Assembly: GCF_963576545.1 (NCBI RefSeq)
Contig: NC_083642.1
Location: 745,849 to 809,848, forward strand
Length of the DNA stretch: 64,000 nt
Direction: 5' to 3'
Origin: Limanda limanda
Taxonomy: Eukaryota; Chordata; Actinopteri; Pleuronectiformes; Pleuronectidae
A program made the translations under genes and the position numbers. Numbering within the stretch: the stretch's first letter is position 1; each line of letters starts with the position of its first letter. A model generated the notes under the pieces. The model saw only the letters and a program-made list of their open reading frames with translations. It was not told the origin of the DNA and did not search any database. Shown here in pieces: positions 29,602-42,000 of this stretch.

Positions 29602-30241
29602 TTGTTGTTAGAAAGTGACTGTTCTCATCTGTTTGTATCAAACCACTTTAGAGAGGAACAGGAGAAGCGACACACAACCACCACAAACACACAACTAAAA
29701 TACAAACAACTAAATGCAGAAGCTGACAGATACAAGAGACGGGATTTTTCCCTATCATCTTATTTTTCGATATTGATTGAGATTTATATATTTTATACAC
29801 TTTTTCATCTATAGTTTTGCTTGTCTGTGTGACTGGTTCTTTATAAATAAATTGCCTCACCTCGGTGCCTGTGACTATTTTGCAGATCCAAATAAAAATC
29901 TGTATCTAGTGAATCTGAATTTATGAAACTTTTGGATTCGTGAGGTTTGAGTTCTGCTGAGTGATGCTCGAGTTGTTAATGACTGAACTGTAACAACACA
30001 GTTTCACCACAGGGTGTCAGCAGAGGCGTCTGACAGAGATGAAGCTGCACTGAAATTCAGTTTAATTCAAGTCAAAATACAAATGATGCAAGTTATTGTT
30101 ATTACTGTTATTATTAATAATGTTATTATTATTATTAATAATGAGATGCTAATTTTAAGAAGAAACACGGAGCCCTTTCAGAATAAAGGGCTGGACGCTG
30201 ACTTCCTGGTGCAGCAGGAAGCTGCACGTGTACCTGAGAGG

Positions 30242-30328
30242 TCATGTGCAGATGAAGCAGCCGATGTACGCCCACACGTTCTGAAGGATGAGCAGGAAGG
30301 CCAACAGGTAGAAGAGCAGAGTGAAAGC
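30242..30328 (-). other. trim101: TRIM terminal exon encoding a transmembrane tail
   Basis: The acceptor, a long pyrimidine run then CCCCCCCAG at 30329, is followed by 28 codons and TGA. The peptide [17 protein letters not shown] continues [11 protein letters not shown], about 20 uninterrupted hydrophobic residues. It joins exon 9 (donor CAG|GTACAG at 30846) in phase 0. The helix ends only a few residues from the C-terminus, the layout of a tail-anchored protein. Classical MuRFs end in an acidic tail without this. Confidence 0.75.
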
Positions 30329-33300
30329 CTGGGGGGGATGGAGGGATGGAAACAGAGAGGGGGGGGGGGGGAATGAAGGAAAGGATGACAAGAGGTGAGA
30401 TGGAAAGATTGGTGGTGAAGGGAGGAAGGGATGGAGGAGGAGCTGTGATGTTTATTGTTCTTCTATTTTATATCTCATAGTTTCCTTCATCTTTCACAAA
30501 CAGGAAGGAGAACGAGCTTCTTGCTTCATGAAATCAGTGTCATTTAATAAATGTTTGTAGAATTTAACAAAATAGTGCATTTTTGGTCAGAACTTAAAAA
30601 TGTTAAAACTATTTGGATTTAAAACTTGAAATTGAGTATTTTTGTATTGTATTTGTATTATTATAATTATAATTCTCCTTCTTCTTGCATAAGTCTGCAG
30701 AAAGTATAAAAGCTATATATACAAATAAAGAAATAGAAACTGACCTCACTGTTTGCAGTCGGGTCTGATTCTGTGAGAAGTTTAAACGTCTTCTCGTGGC
30801 TGAAGCTCTGGATGATGAATTGTGAACATGTATTTTGTACTGTACCTGTTGTTTGCTCATTCCCTCCTGTTCACAGACGGTTGTGTCTTTAATGGAGTCC
30901 GGAGCTGCACCTCCCTCCTCTCTCTCCTCCTCCTCCTCCTCCTCTTCCTCCTTCTTGATGATCGGCCCTGATTCTCCATGGTTCTCCTCAGCGTGGTCAG
31001 GCTGCAGGTCGCCCCCTGCAGGTTCCTCACGGCCTCTCAGCAGCTCTGGATCTGGAGCTGGTTCCTCTGGGGCTGATGTCGTCTCTTTAACTGCTTCTGC
31101 TCCAGATTCCAGGTTCTGGACGGACGGATCCTGATGGTGCTTTAGTTCAGAAAGTTCTCTGGGTTCTTCTGGTTCCACATCCGGTTCTTCAGGAACATCC
31201 TCCACAGCTGGAAACAAAGAACCAGCTGAGACTGAGCCTGTGAGATCTTTGTTCTCTGGATGAGATGTTTCTGAGTGTTTGTGAGTCTCAGTCCTGTTTT
31301 CTTACCTCTCAGGAAGTCGATGCTCCTCAGCGCTCGCTCCTGTGTGATGAAGTTAAACTCGTACGGGCTCAGCTTCTCGTAACCTGGCTTCAGGGTCTCG
31401 GTCGGACAGGAGCTGGTGGCTGTCATCACCCTGAGGCCGGAGGGAGTGACCAGGAGAAGAGAGAGCAGATCTAAGAACTAGTGTCGAAAACTAAAGTGAG
31501 GATTTAATCAGATTCTTGTCACAAAGACACATCACTCACTTTGTGATGAGCTCTCTGGAATTCTGAAGGAAGAGATAAGAAGTGATCACTTCACAGTTTT
31601 CATATCTTCACTTCATGATTCATATTTTATATTGAAAAAGAAGAATAAAAAGATCTTATTTAATATATTCTTATATGTTTATATGTTTATATTCTCTTTC
31701 TAACTGATTTGTGTGCAGACTTGAGGATTTCTTCTTCACTTCCACGCAGCTTGTAAAAAGTAAAGGAATCTGGTAGAAGAGAAGGTGAAATACACGATGA
31801 TTACTTGGATACTACACTTCCCATGATGCAACAGGCCTGCATTACCTCACGAGACCCTCTGTGTGTTTTATATGAACCGACTGAAGCTGCGGAGCTGTTT
31901 GTCTTTAGAAAGTCACAGGTCGTCCTCTGACCTCTGATCACTTTACACTCTGATCTGATCTGATTTCTCACAGACTCTTGGATGAAGATGTTTCTCTGAG
32001 GGACGCTGGTCCTCGTTCACCTGGACGAACGCAGCCGTGTCCGGCTCCTCCATGGCGCTCGCTGCTCGCTCCATCAGCTTGGCGTTGGCCTCCACGCTGT
32101 CCCCATAGCAACGCACCAAAGCCTGGGCGTGGCCCGTCTTCTCCTCCTGCTCGGAGCTGATTTGCTGAGTCATCGCCTACAAGTGATAATGATAACTATG
32201 TATATCAATAGTTATATATAGGAGTTGTATTATATCTCAGTGCAGAGTGAGTCTGACCTTGTGTCTCTCTCCCAGGATCGACTTCATCCGGTCGAACCCG
32301 TCGCAGACGTTCTGTTTCTGAGCCGAACAGTTCTGCTGTCGAGAGAAAAGAGACGAGCACAGGTGTGAAATATCATCTGCTGCAGTGAAAACAGTCATTT
32401 ATGAAACCAAACTATGAAACGAATTCAATGTATGAAGCTGCAAATAGGTTGGATACAAAAATAAAAAGTGTTTTCACAAGGAGAGTGTTTGAGCAGAGAG
32501 GAGAGAGAGTGATGTCATCGCTCAGATTTAGATTTGACATTAAAAGATATTTTATTTGATGCATTTTGTTTATTAAAATCAGTGTCATTCAAAAAATGGA
32601 GTGGAACAATTTAGCTGAATGTCACATTGAAGAAAATATAAGAGAAGAATCCAAAGAATTAATCTGAATTTGTTGATGACTGTTAATTATTTCCTCTGGT
32701 GTGAATCATCTCATGACATCACAACCTTTTTGTATAGTTAATATTTAAAAACCTTGAAGTGCAGCACCAATAAAGTCCCAGTAAACCTCCGGACCTCTTC
32801 GTGCCTCAGTGAGCGCTGAGGTTCTCACCTGGATGTTCCTGCAGGTCTCCTCCAGCTCGAGGATCAGAACCTGGACTCGCTCGTTCACCGACACCAGAGA
32901 ACTGACTCCTTCACTCAGCTCCTCCTGAGAAACACAAGTGATATGATAAGAGATCATTATGAATCAATAACCTTTTCCTCCATGTTGTTGTTTGGTTTCC
33001 CCCCCCACGACCTTGTGCTGCTGGTAGACGTCGGTCAGAGGAGCGACCTCACACGACCCGTGAGCCCCGAACACTTTGCACAGGGAGCAGGTCGGAACCC
33101 GGCAGCTGAGGCAGTAGATGTTCAGCTTCTCGCCCTCGTGCTCCGGACACGTCAGCTGGGCAGCAGGCGGGGGGGGCGGGGGGGCACTGGACACAGATTC
33201 ACACGACACTTCAAAATGTGATTTACACGTTAACGAGGAGGAAAAGATCTGAAATCCTCCAACTGCTACTCAGACATCAAGTCTGAACTGAATCATCAAG

Positions 33301-36300
33301 TTGCTTCAGCTCGTTTCCACCTCAGGAACCAGAGGTCGTCTGAAGGACAACCAGCTGGAGCCGAAGAGTCCTGTGGGAGGAGCTTGCAGCGCTGAAGATC
33401 CCTGATTGGCTGAGTACTACAGTGTTTTATTATCAATGTTATTATGAAATAAAATGAAATCAATTCTTCGTTAAGGATTTCTGGTGAATCTTTAAAATAA
33501 CCCTGACCTTTGAGAGGATGTTTTCAGGACTGATGCATCAGAACAAATCAGTTTCAGTGAAATGATAATAAACTGATCACGTGACGTCACTGTCACCTGC
33601 TGGCGTTGCTGGAGCTGTTGATGACTTCCTGTTTGTAGACGTCGATGATGTTCTCCACCAGCAGGTTCCTCTGGAGGCTGTAGACGCCGTGGCGATCCAG
33701 CACGACCTCGTGTCTGCAGGACGGACAGCGGAACCGACCGCTGTTCACCGTCATGGTGGTTCGAGCCTGGAACAGAGAGGGCTGGAAGAGACGAGCAGAA
33801 GGAACATCAGGAACATCTACATCAGAAACATCTACATCAGGAACATCTACATCAGGAACATCTACATCAGGAACATCAACATCAGGAACATCAGCATCAG
33901 GAACATCACAGGAACATCAACATCAGAAACATCTACATCAGGAACATCTACATCAGGAACATCTACATCAGGAACATCTACAACAGGAACATCTACATCA
34001 GGAACATCTACATCAGGAACATCTACATCAGGAACATCAACATCAGGAACATCAACATCAGGAACATCAACATCAGGAACATCAACATCAGGAACATCAA
34101 CATCAGGACCATCAACATCAGGAACATCTACATCAGGAACATCAACATCAGGAACATCAACATCAGGAACATCAGCATCAGGAACATCAACATCAGGAAC
34201 ATCAACATCAGGAACATCACAGGAACATCAACATCAGGAACATCTACATCAGGAACATCAGCATCAGGAACATCAACATCAGGAACATCTACATCAGGAA
34301 CATCAACATCACATCAGGAACATCTACATCAGGACCATCTACATCAGGAACATCAACAACAGGAACATCAACATCGGGAACATCTACATCGGGAACATCA
34401 ACATCGGGAACATCTACATCGGGAACATCAACATCGGGAACATCAACATCGGGAACATCTACATCGGGAACATCTACATCGGGAAAATCTACATCGGGAA
34501 CATCAACATCAGGAACATCAACATCAGGAACATCTACATCAGGAACATCAACATCAGGAACATCAACATCAGGAACATCAGCATCAGGAACATCAACATC
34601 AGGAACATCTACATCAGGAACATCAGCATCAGGAACATCAACATCAGGAACATCAGCATCAGGAACATCAACATCAGGAACATCTACATCAGGAACATCA
34701 ACATCAGGAACATCAACATCAGGAACATCAGCATCAGGAACATCAACATCAGGAACATCTACATCAGGAACATCAGCATCAGGAACATCAACATCAGGAA
34801 CATCTACATCAGGAACATCAACATCACATCAGGAACATCTACATCAGGACCATCTACATCAGGAACATCAACAACAGGAACATCAACATCGGGAACATCT
34901 ACATCGGGAACATCAACATCGGGAACATCTACATCGGGAACATCAACATCGGGAACATCAACATCGGGAACATCTACATCGGGAACATCTACATCGGGAA
35001 AATCTACATCGGGAACATCAACATCAGGAACATCAACATCAGGAACATCTACATCAGGAACATCTACATCGGGAACATCTACATCGGGAACATCAACATC
35101 AGGAACATCAACATCAGGAACATCTACATCAGGAACATCTACATCAGGAACATCAACATCAGGAACATCTACATCAGGAACATCTACATCAGGAACATCA
35201 ACATCAGGAACATCTACATCAGGAACATCTACATCAGGAACATCTACATCAGGAACATCAGCATCAGGAACATCTACATCAGGAACATCAACAACAGGAA
35301 CATCAACATCGGGAACATCTACATCGGGAACATCAACATCAGGAACATCAACATCAGGAACATCTACATCAGGAACATCTACATCAGGAACATCAGCATC
35401 AGGAACATCTACATCAGGAACATCAACAACAGGAACATCAACAACAGGAACATCTACATCAGGAACATCAACATCAGGAACATCTACATCAGGAACATCT
35501 ACATCAGGAACATCTACATCGGGAACATCTACATCAGGAACATCAACATCAGGAACATCAACATCGGGAACATCTACATCGGGAACATCACAGGAACATC
35601 AACATCAGGAACATCAACATCAGGAACATCAGCATCAGGAACATCAACATCAGGAACATCTACATCAGGAACATCAGCATCAGGAACATCAACATCAGGA
35701 AGATCAACATCAGAAACATCAACATCAGGAACATCTACATCAGGAACATCAGCATCAGGAACATCAACATCAGGAACATCTACATCAGGAACATCTACAT
35801 CAGGAACATCAACATCAGGAACATCTACATCAGGAACATCAACATCAGGAACATCAGCATCAGGAACATCAACATCAGGAACATCAACATCAGGAACATC
35901 TACATCAGGAACATCTACATCGGGAACATCAACATCAGGAACATCTACATCAGGACCATCAACATCAGAAACATCAACATCAGAAACATCTACATCAGGA
36001 ACATCACAGGAACATCAACATCAGGAACATCAACATCAGGAACATCAACATCAGGAACATCTACATCAGGAACATCTACATCAGGAACATCAACAACAGG
36101 AACATCTACATCAGGAACATCACAGGAACATCAACATCAGGAACATCAACATCAGGAACATCAACATCAACATCAGGAACATCAACATCAGGAACATCTA
36201 CATCAGGAACATCTATCTCCGTCTGCGTTTCAACACCCAACAGCTGGAGCAGGTTGTCATACAACACAGGTGCATGCTGGGATTTCAGTAATTCAGAGCT

Positions 36301-38433
36301 TCAAACTATGAACTCATCTATTTCTGTCATTTGATTTGTTTAAAATGCCACCACACAGTATCAGTGAGGTAAAAATAGAATCAGCCTGGAGATTAAAGGT
36401 CAGACAGAACCCATGAGAGAACTGAGAGCTGGGAGATCAAGAAGAAGAGAAGGACGGAGGAGAGGTGGAGAGGAGGATGGAAGGACAGAGGAGTGGAGGA
36501 GAGGAGGATGGAGGGAGGGACGGAGGAGAGGTGGAGAGGAGGATGGAGGGACGGAGGAGTGGAGCTCCTGAAATAGCAGCTGTAATAAGCCTCAGCTGCT
36601 GCTGGGATGAGGATCAGAGCCGGGTCACAGACGTTCCTCTCGATCGGATCAAACACTGAACTCAAAAGGACTCCACGTATGTTCACCAGGTTTCTGCAGG
36701 AATCACTTTTAACACCAAACTCTAAATGTCATGTTTCATCATCACATCGTTTGAAACGAGAAGGAAAAACCTGAGGTGGGAAAGTTTTATATAAGATATT
36801 ATATCAGTTTATATCATAAATCCTTCATCCATTCATCTTATTTGGAAATGGCTGCTGTAGCAGCAGGTGTGAATCAGATCCGTTCAGATGTCTCCGTCTC
36901 CACTTCCTCAGGTTGTCCCTCACAGAAGCCAGAAGGTCTCAGGTGGCGAAGCCGCCACCTTCCTGAGCGGCTCGTGCCCGGTGGTGACGAGTGGAAATGG
37001 AGACGAGACACTGAGACGAACTTAGAAACGATGTTGACTCCGAGTGGACGGGAGCTTCATCGGAGAGATATTTTTAGTGAATACATAAACACATGCAGAT
37101 GAATCAACAACTGTGAACCAAGGTTTGACTCAATGACCATCTACCATCTGGTGGTGATTACAAGACAAAAACACCTGATGGTGCAAAGGGAATTTATGAC
37201 ACATGACACACGGAGCTTCTCTCTCCAGCTTCTCCTTCCTCTTCTCCATCCTTATCACATCAAAGTAAGTCATATCTCATCAGTACATGTTTCTGACCCT
37301 TGACCCCTGCAGGGCCACAGCTGTGGCCACACCATGGATCAGGATCTGTGGATCGCGTGTCGGAGGTCTCGGTGGTGGATCCAGTTTGGTGGATTCTGTA
37401 TCGTGGCGGCTGATTGTAGTGGTAATGGAGGATCCTTTGTCAGATAACGGTGGTGGACCAGGACCGAGGTGGCAGCTGATGATGGATCCTAACTGGCCCC
37501 AGTGGACAATGACTGTGGACTATAGTGGATCTGGTCTTGATGCTGGATCATGATCTTGCTGCTGACCAGAGACTATGATGCAGCAGGACTACCTGACATA
37601 TAGTATTGAAGTTCTCCTTCAACATGTTTCCCCTCATCATTGCTGCTGAAACCTTTCTCCTGATGATGTTCTCCTCTACACATCTGTGTCCCTTGTGTCC
37701 GTCCTGGGAGACGGATCCTCACATGTGTCTCTCTGAGGTTTCTACGTGTCTTCACCTGTTGAAAGGGTTTTTAGTAGTTTGTCCTGACTCTTGTTGAGGG
37801 TTAAGGACAGAGGATGTCTCACCATGTTAAAGCCCTATGAGACAAACTGTGATTTGTGAATATGGGCTATACAAATAAAATTTGATTGATTAATTTATCG
37901 ATTGATGATGTAATTTGGAGGCGGAGTCTGTGCGGTGGTGATCTTGGAGCTGTGAGGTCGAGGCCCCGTGGACACGTGCGTCGTCCATCTTTATTCTGAC
38001 TGAAACACAATCCAGTGTCGTAAACATCCTGCTTTTAGCTCAGAAGCATAAATCATCCCAAAGCTGGAAGAAAAACTTAGTATTCAAGATTTCTGTAGAT
38101 GAAATCTACTTTAATGAAGTTTAACTCTTCATCTGAGGAGATGAAGAGTTTCAAGCTGCTGCAGCTTCGTCCTGTTGCATGTTCATCTGCAGGAAGGTTC
38201 TCTGAAGCTCAGTGAACATGAGCAGGAGATAAAAACTGGTTTCAACACAGACCGAGCGCTGGAGAAGAAACGGATTCTAGGAGAGAACGTCTGAGTTCAC
38301 CAGGAAACCAGCAGAGACTCTGATCCCAGAGAAACATAACTTTCTCTCACACGTAGACTGTAAAACTGCAAGGTTCCAAAAAACTAATCACAATAAACAG
38401 CTCGACTCTTCAAACTGTGACACACACACACGT

Positions 38434-38464
<31 letters not shown>

Positions 38465-38656
38465 CACACACTCACACTCACACTCACACTCACACACTCA
38501 CACTCACACTCACACTCACACTCACACTCACACTCACACTCACACTCACACTCACACTCACACTCACACACACACTCACACACACACACACACACTCACA
38601 CTCACACTCACACTCACACTCACACACTCACACTCACACTCACACTCACACTCACA

Positions 38657-38752
<96 letters not shown>

Positions 38753-38786
38753 CACACTCACACTCACACTCACACTCACACTCACA

Positions 38787-38819
<33 letters not shown>

Positions 38820-38994
38820 GGTACAGCTCGTTAGCACACTTCCTGCACAGGTTGTGCTGACACGGCAGAATCACCACCGGCTTGTGGAACAGCTCCAGGC
38901 AGAGGGGACAGATCAGCTGTTCCTCCAGAGTCGCCAGCGCCGCCCCCCCCTCTGCTCCTCTGCCGCTCTGCAGGACGCTCAGGTCAACTGACAT
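30242..38994 (-). CDS. trim101: MuRF-type TRIM E3 ubiquitin ligase with C-terminal hydrophobic helix, probably TRIM101
   Basis: RING/B-box/coiled-coil/COS-box ligase of the TRIM54/55/63 (MuRF) class, typically a muscle protein. Minus-strand coding exons are 38818-38994, 33597-33781, 33012-33186, 32829-32924, 32258-32335, 32021-32176, 31540-31562, 31306-31430, 30846-31207 and 30242-30328. All are phase-matched and give 487 aa. The RING has C29, C32, C45, H47, C50 and C53 ([20 protein letters not shown]) plus CPSC in exon 2. The B-box is [16 protein letters not shown] then [13 protein letters not shown] coiled coil follows, then a COS-box ([20 protein letters not shown]), an acidic tail, and the hydrophobic [20 protein letters not shown] end. 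The exon 2 acceptor is ambiguous: a second CAG 15 nt inside would remove PSLFQ. The symbol is inferred from domain class and position next to dnajc5/tpd52l2; a trim54/55/63 paralogue is the alternative. Confidence 0.9.
33801..36215. repeat. 15-bp minisatellite, about 160 copies
   Basis: The unit GAACATCAACATCAG alternates with GAACATCTACATCAG; GGGAAC and AGCATC variants also occur. A 515-bp block is duplicated: the rare junction ACATCACATCAGG occurs at 34306 and 34821 with the same variant order after it. The array lies in the TRIM intron and ends about 20 bp from the exon 2 acceptor. The 852 and 917 residue plus-strand frames are artefacts. Confidence 0.97.
36440..36560. repeat. GGA-rich purine repeat
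   Basis: Imperfect repeats of GGAGAGGAGGATGGAGGGAC in the TRIM intron between exons 1 and 2. Confidence 0.85.
37290..37895 (+). mobile_element. Dispersed non-LTR-like retroelement fragment
   Basis: A GGATC-rich 5' half (TGGATC, GTGGATC repeats) is followed by TTGTTGAGGGTTAAGGAC, CACCATGTTAAAGCCC, TATGAGACAAACTGTG and the tail AATAAAATTTGATTGATT. The same 3' end occurs at 3362-3425. Sequences of this kind are abundant in teleosts; no coding capacity is left. It lies in the TRIM intron. Confidence 0.6.
38412..38817. repeat. CA / CACTCA microsatellite, about 400 bp, abutting TRIM exon 1 donor
   Basis: Blocks of (CA)n and (CACTCA)n; on the transcript strand (GT)n/(GTGAGT)n. The array edge supplies the intron's first bases: exon 1 ends CTGTACCAG and the intron starts GTGTGTGTG at 38817. 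Confidence 0.95.
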
Positions 38995-39021
38995 GGCTGC
39001 TCCTCATCCACCTGACAGGAG

Positions 39022-42000
39022 GAAGAGGAAGAGGAAGAGGAAGTCAGTGAGTCTGTAGGAAGAGGAAGTCAGTGAGTCTGTAGGAAGAGGAAGTGAGTGA
39101 GTCTGTAGGAAGAGGAAGTCTGTGAGTCTGTAGGAAGAGGAAGTCAGTGAGTCTGTAGGAAGAGGAAGTCTGTGAGTCTGTAGGAAGAGGAAGTCAGTGA
39201 GTCTGTAGGAAGAGGAAGTCTGTGAGTCTGTAGGAAGAGGAAGTCAGTGAGTCTGTAGGAAGAGGAAGTGAGTGAGTCTGTAGGAAGAGGAAGTCAGTGA
39301 GTCTGTAGGAAGAGGAAGTCGGTGAGTCTGTAGGAAGAGGAAGTCAGGGAGTCTATAGGAAGAGAAAGTCAGTGAGTCTGTAGGAAGAGGAAATCAGTGA
39401 GTCTGTAGGAAGAGGAAGTCAGTGAGTCTGTAGGAAGAGGAAGTCAGTGAGTCTGTAGGAAGAGGAAATCAGTGAGTCTGTAGGAAGAGGAAGTCAGTGA
39501 GTCTGTAGGAAGAGGAAGTCAGTGAGTCTGTAGGAAGAGGACGTCAGTGAGTCTGTAGGAAGAGGAAGTCAGTGAGTCTGTAGGAAGAGGAAGTCAGTGA
39601 GTCTGTAGGAAGAGGAAGTCGGTGAGTCTGTAGGAAGAGGAAGTCAGTGAGTCTATAGGAAGAGGAAGTCAGTGAGTCTGTAGGAAGAGGAAGTCAGTGA
39701 GTCTGTAGGAAGAGGAAGTCAGTGAGTCTGTGGGAAGAGGAAGTGAGTGAGTCTGTAGGAAGAGGAAGTCAGTGAGTCTGTAGGAAGAGGAAGTCGGTGA
39801 GTCTGTAGGAAGAGGAAGTCAGTGAGTCTGTAGGAAGAGGAAGTCAGGGAGTCTATAGGAAGAGGAAGTCAGTGAGTCTGTAGGAAGAGGAAATCAGTGA
39901 GTCTGTAGGAAGAGGAAGTCAGTGAGTCTGTAGGAAGAGGGAGTCAGTGAGTCTGTAGGAAGAGGAAATCAGTGAGTCTGTAGGAAGAGGAAGTCAGTGA
40001 GTCTGTAGGAAGAGGAAGTCAGTGAGTCTGTAGGAAGAGGACGTCAGTGAGTCTGTAGGAAGAGGAAGTCAGTGAGTCTGTAGGAAGAGGAAGTCAGTGA
40101 GTCTGTAGGAAGAGGAAGTCAGTGAGTCTGTGGGAAGAGGAAGTCTGTAGGAAAAGGAAGTCAGTGAGTCTGTAGGAAGAGGAAGTCAGTGAGCCTGTAG
40201 GAAGAGGAAGTCAGTGAGTCTGTAGGAAGAGGAAGTCAGTGAGTCTGTAGGAAGAGGAAATCAGTGAGTCTGTAGGAAGAGGAAGTCAGTGAGTCTGTAG
40301 GAAGAGGAAGTCTGTGAGTCTGTAGGAAGAGGAAGTGAGTGAGTCTGTAGGAAGAGGAAGTCAGTGAGTCTGTAGGAAGAGGACGTCAGTGAGTCTGTAG
40401 GAAGAAGAAGTTATTGAGTCTGTAGGAAGAGGAAGTGAGTGAGTCTGTAGGAAGAGGAAGTCAGTGAGTCTGTAGGAAGAGGAAGAGGAAGTCAGTGAGT
40501 CTGTCAGTGTTAGAAGAGGAAGTCAGTGAGTCTGTAGGAAGAGGAAGTGAGTGAGTCTGTAGGAAGAGGAAGTGAGTGAGTCTGTAGGAAGAGGAAGTCA
40601 GTGAGTCTGTAGGAAGAGGAAGTCAGTGAGTCTGTAGGAAGAGGAAGTTATTGAGTCTGTAGGAAGAGGAAGTCAGTGAGTCTGTCAGTGTTAGAAGAGG
40701 AAGTCTGTGAGTCTGTAGGAAGAGGAACTGAGTGAGTCTGTAGGAAGAGGAAGTCAGTGAGTCTGTAGGAAGAGGAAGAGGAAGTCAGTGAGTCTGTCAG
40801 TGTTAGAAGAGGAAGTCTGTGAGTCTGTAGGAAGAGGAAGTCTGTGAGTCTGTAGGAAGAGGAAGTGAGTGAGTCTGTAGGAAGAGGAAGTCAGTGAGTC
40901 TGTAGGAAGAGGAAGTTATTGAGTCTGTAGGAAGAGGAAGTCAGTGAGTCTGTCAGTGTTAGAAGAGGAAGTCTGTGAATCTGTAGGAAGAGGAAGTGAG
41001 TGAGTCTGTAGGAAGAGGAAGTCAGTGAGTCTATAGGAAGAGGAAGTCAGTGAGTCTGTAGGAAGAGGAAGTTATTGAGTCTGTAGGAAGAGGAAGTCAG
41101 TGAGTCTGTCAGTGTTAGAAGAGGAAGTCTGTGAGTCTGTAGGAAGAGGAAGTGAGTGAGTCTGTAGGAAGAGGAAGTCAGTGAGTCTGTAGGAAGAGGA
41201 AGTCAGTGAGTCTGTAGGGAGAGGAAGTTGTTGAGTCTGTAGGAAGAGGAAGTCAGTAAGTCTGTCAGTGTTAGAAGAGGAAGTCTGTGAGTCTGTAGGA
41301 AGAGGAAGTGAGTGAGTCTGTAGGAAGAGGAAGTCAGTGAGTCTGTCAGTGTTAGAAGAGGAAGTGAGTGAGTCTGTAGGAAGAGGACGTCAGTGAGTCT
41401 ATAGGAAGAGGAAGTCAGTGAGTCTGTAGGAAGAGGACGTCAGTGAGTCTGTAGGAAGAGGAAGTTATTGAGTCTGTAGGAAGAGGAAGTCAGTGAGTCT
41501 GTCAGTGTTAGAAGAGGAAGTCTGTGAGTCTGTAGGTAGAGGAAGTGAGTGAGTCTGTAGGAAGAGGAAGTCAGCGAGTCTGTAGGAAGAGGAAGAGGAA
41601 GTCAGTGAGTCTGTCAGTGTTAGAAGAGGAAGTCTGTGAGTCTGTAGGAAGAGGAAGTTATTGAGTCTGTAGGAAGAGGAAGTCAGTGAGTCTGTCAGTG
41701 TTAGAAGAGGAAGTCTGTGAGTCTGTAGGAAGAGGAAGTGAGTGAGTCTGTAGGAAGAGGAAGTCAGTGAGTCTGTAGGAAGAGGAAGAGGAAGTCAGTG
41801 AGTCTGTCAGTGTTAGAAATGGAAGTCTGTGAGTCTGTAGGAAGAGGAAGTCTGTGAGTCTGTAGGAAGAGGAAGTGAGTGAGTCTGTAGGAAGAGGAAG
41901 TCAGTGAGTCTGTAGGAAGAGGAAGTGAGTGAGTCTGTAGGAAGAGGAAGTCAGTGAGTCTGTAGGAAGAGGAAGTCAGTGAGTCTGTAGGAAGAGGAAG

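Noticed and set aside
33581..36334. Plus-strand ORFs of 852 and 917 codons
   Set aside because: They run through the 15-bp repeat (a multiple of 3 with no stop), have only Gly/Thr/Ser/Asn/Ile/Arg/His/Gln/Glu repeats, and lie antisense in a TRIM intron and over its exon 2.
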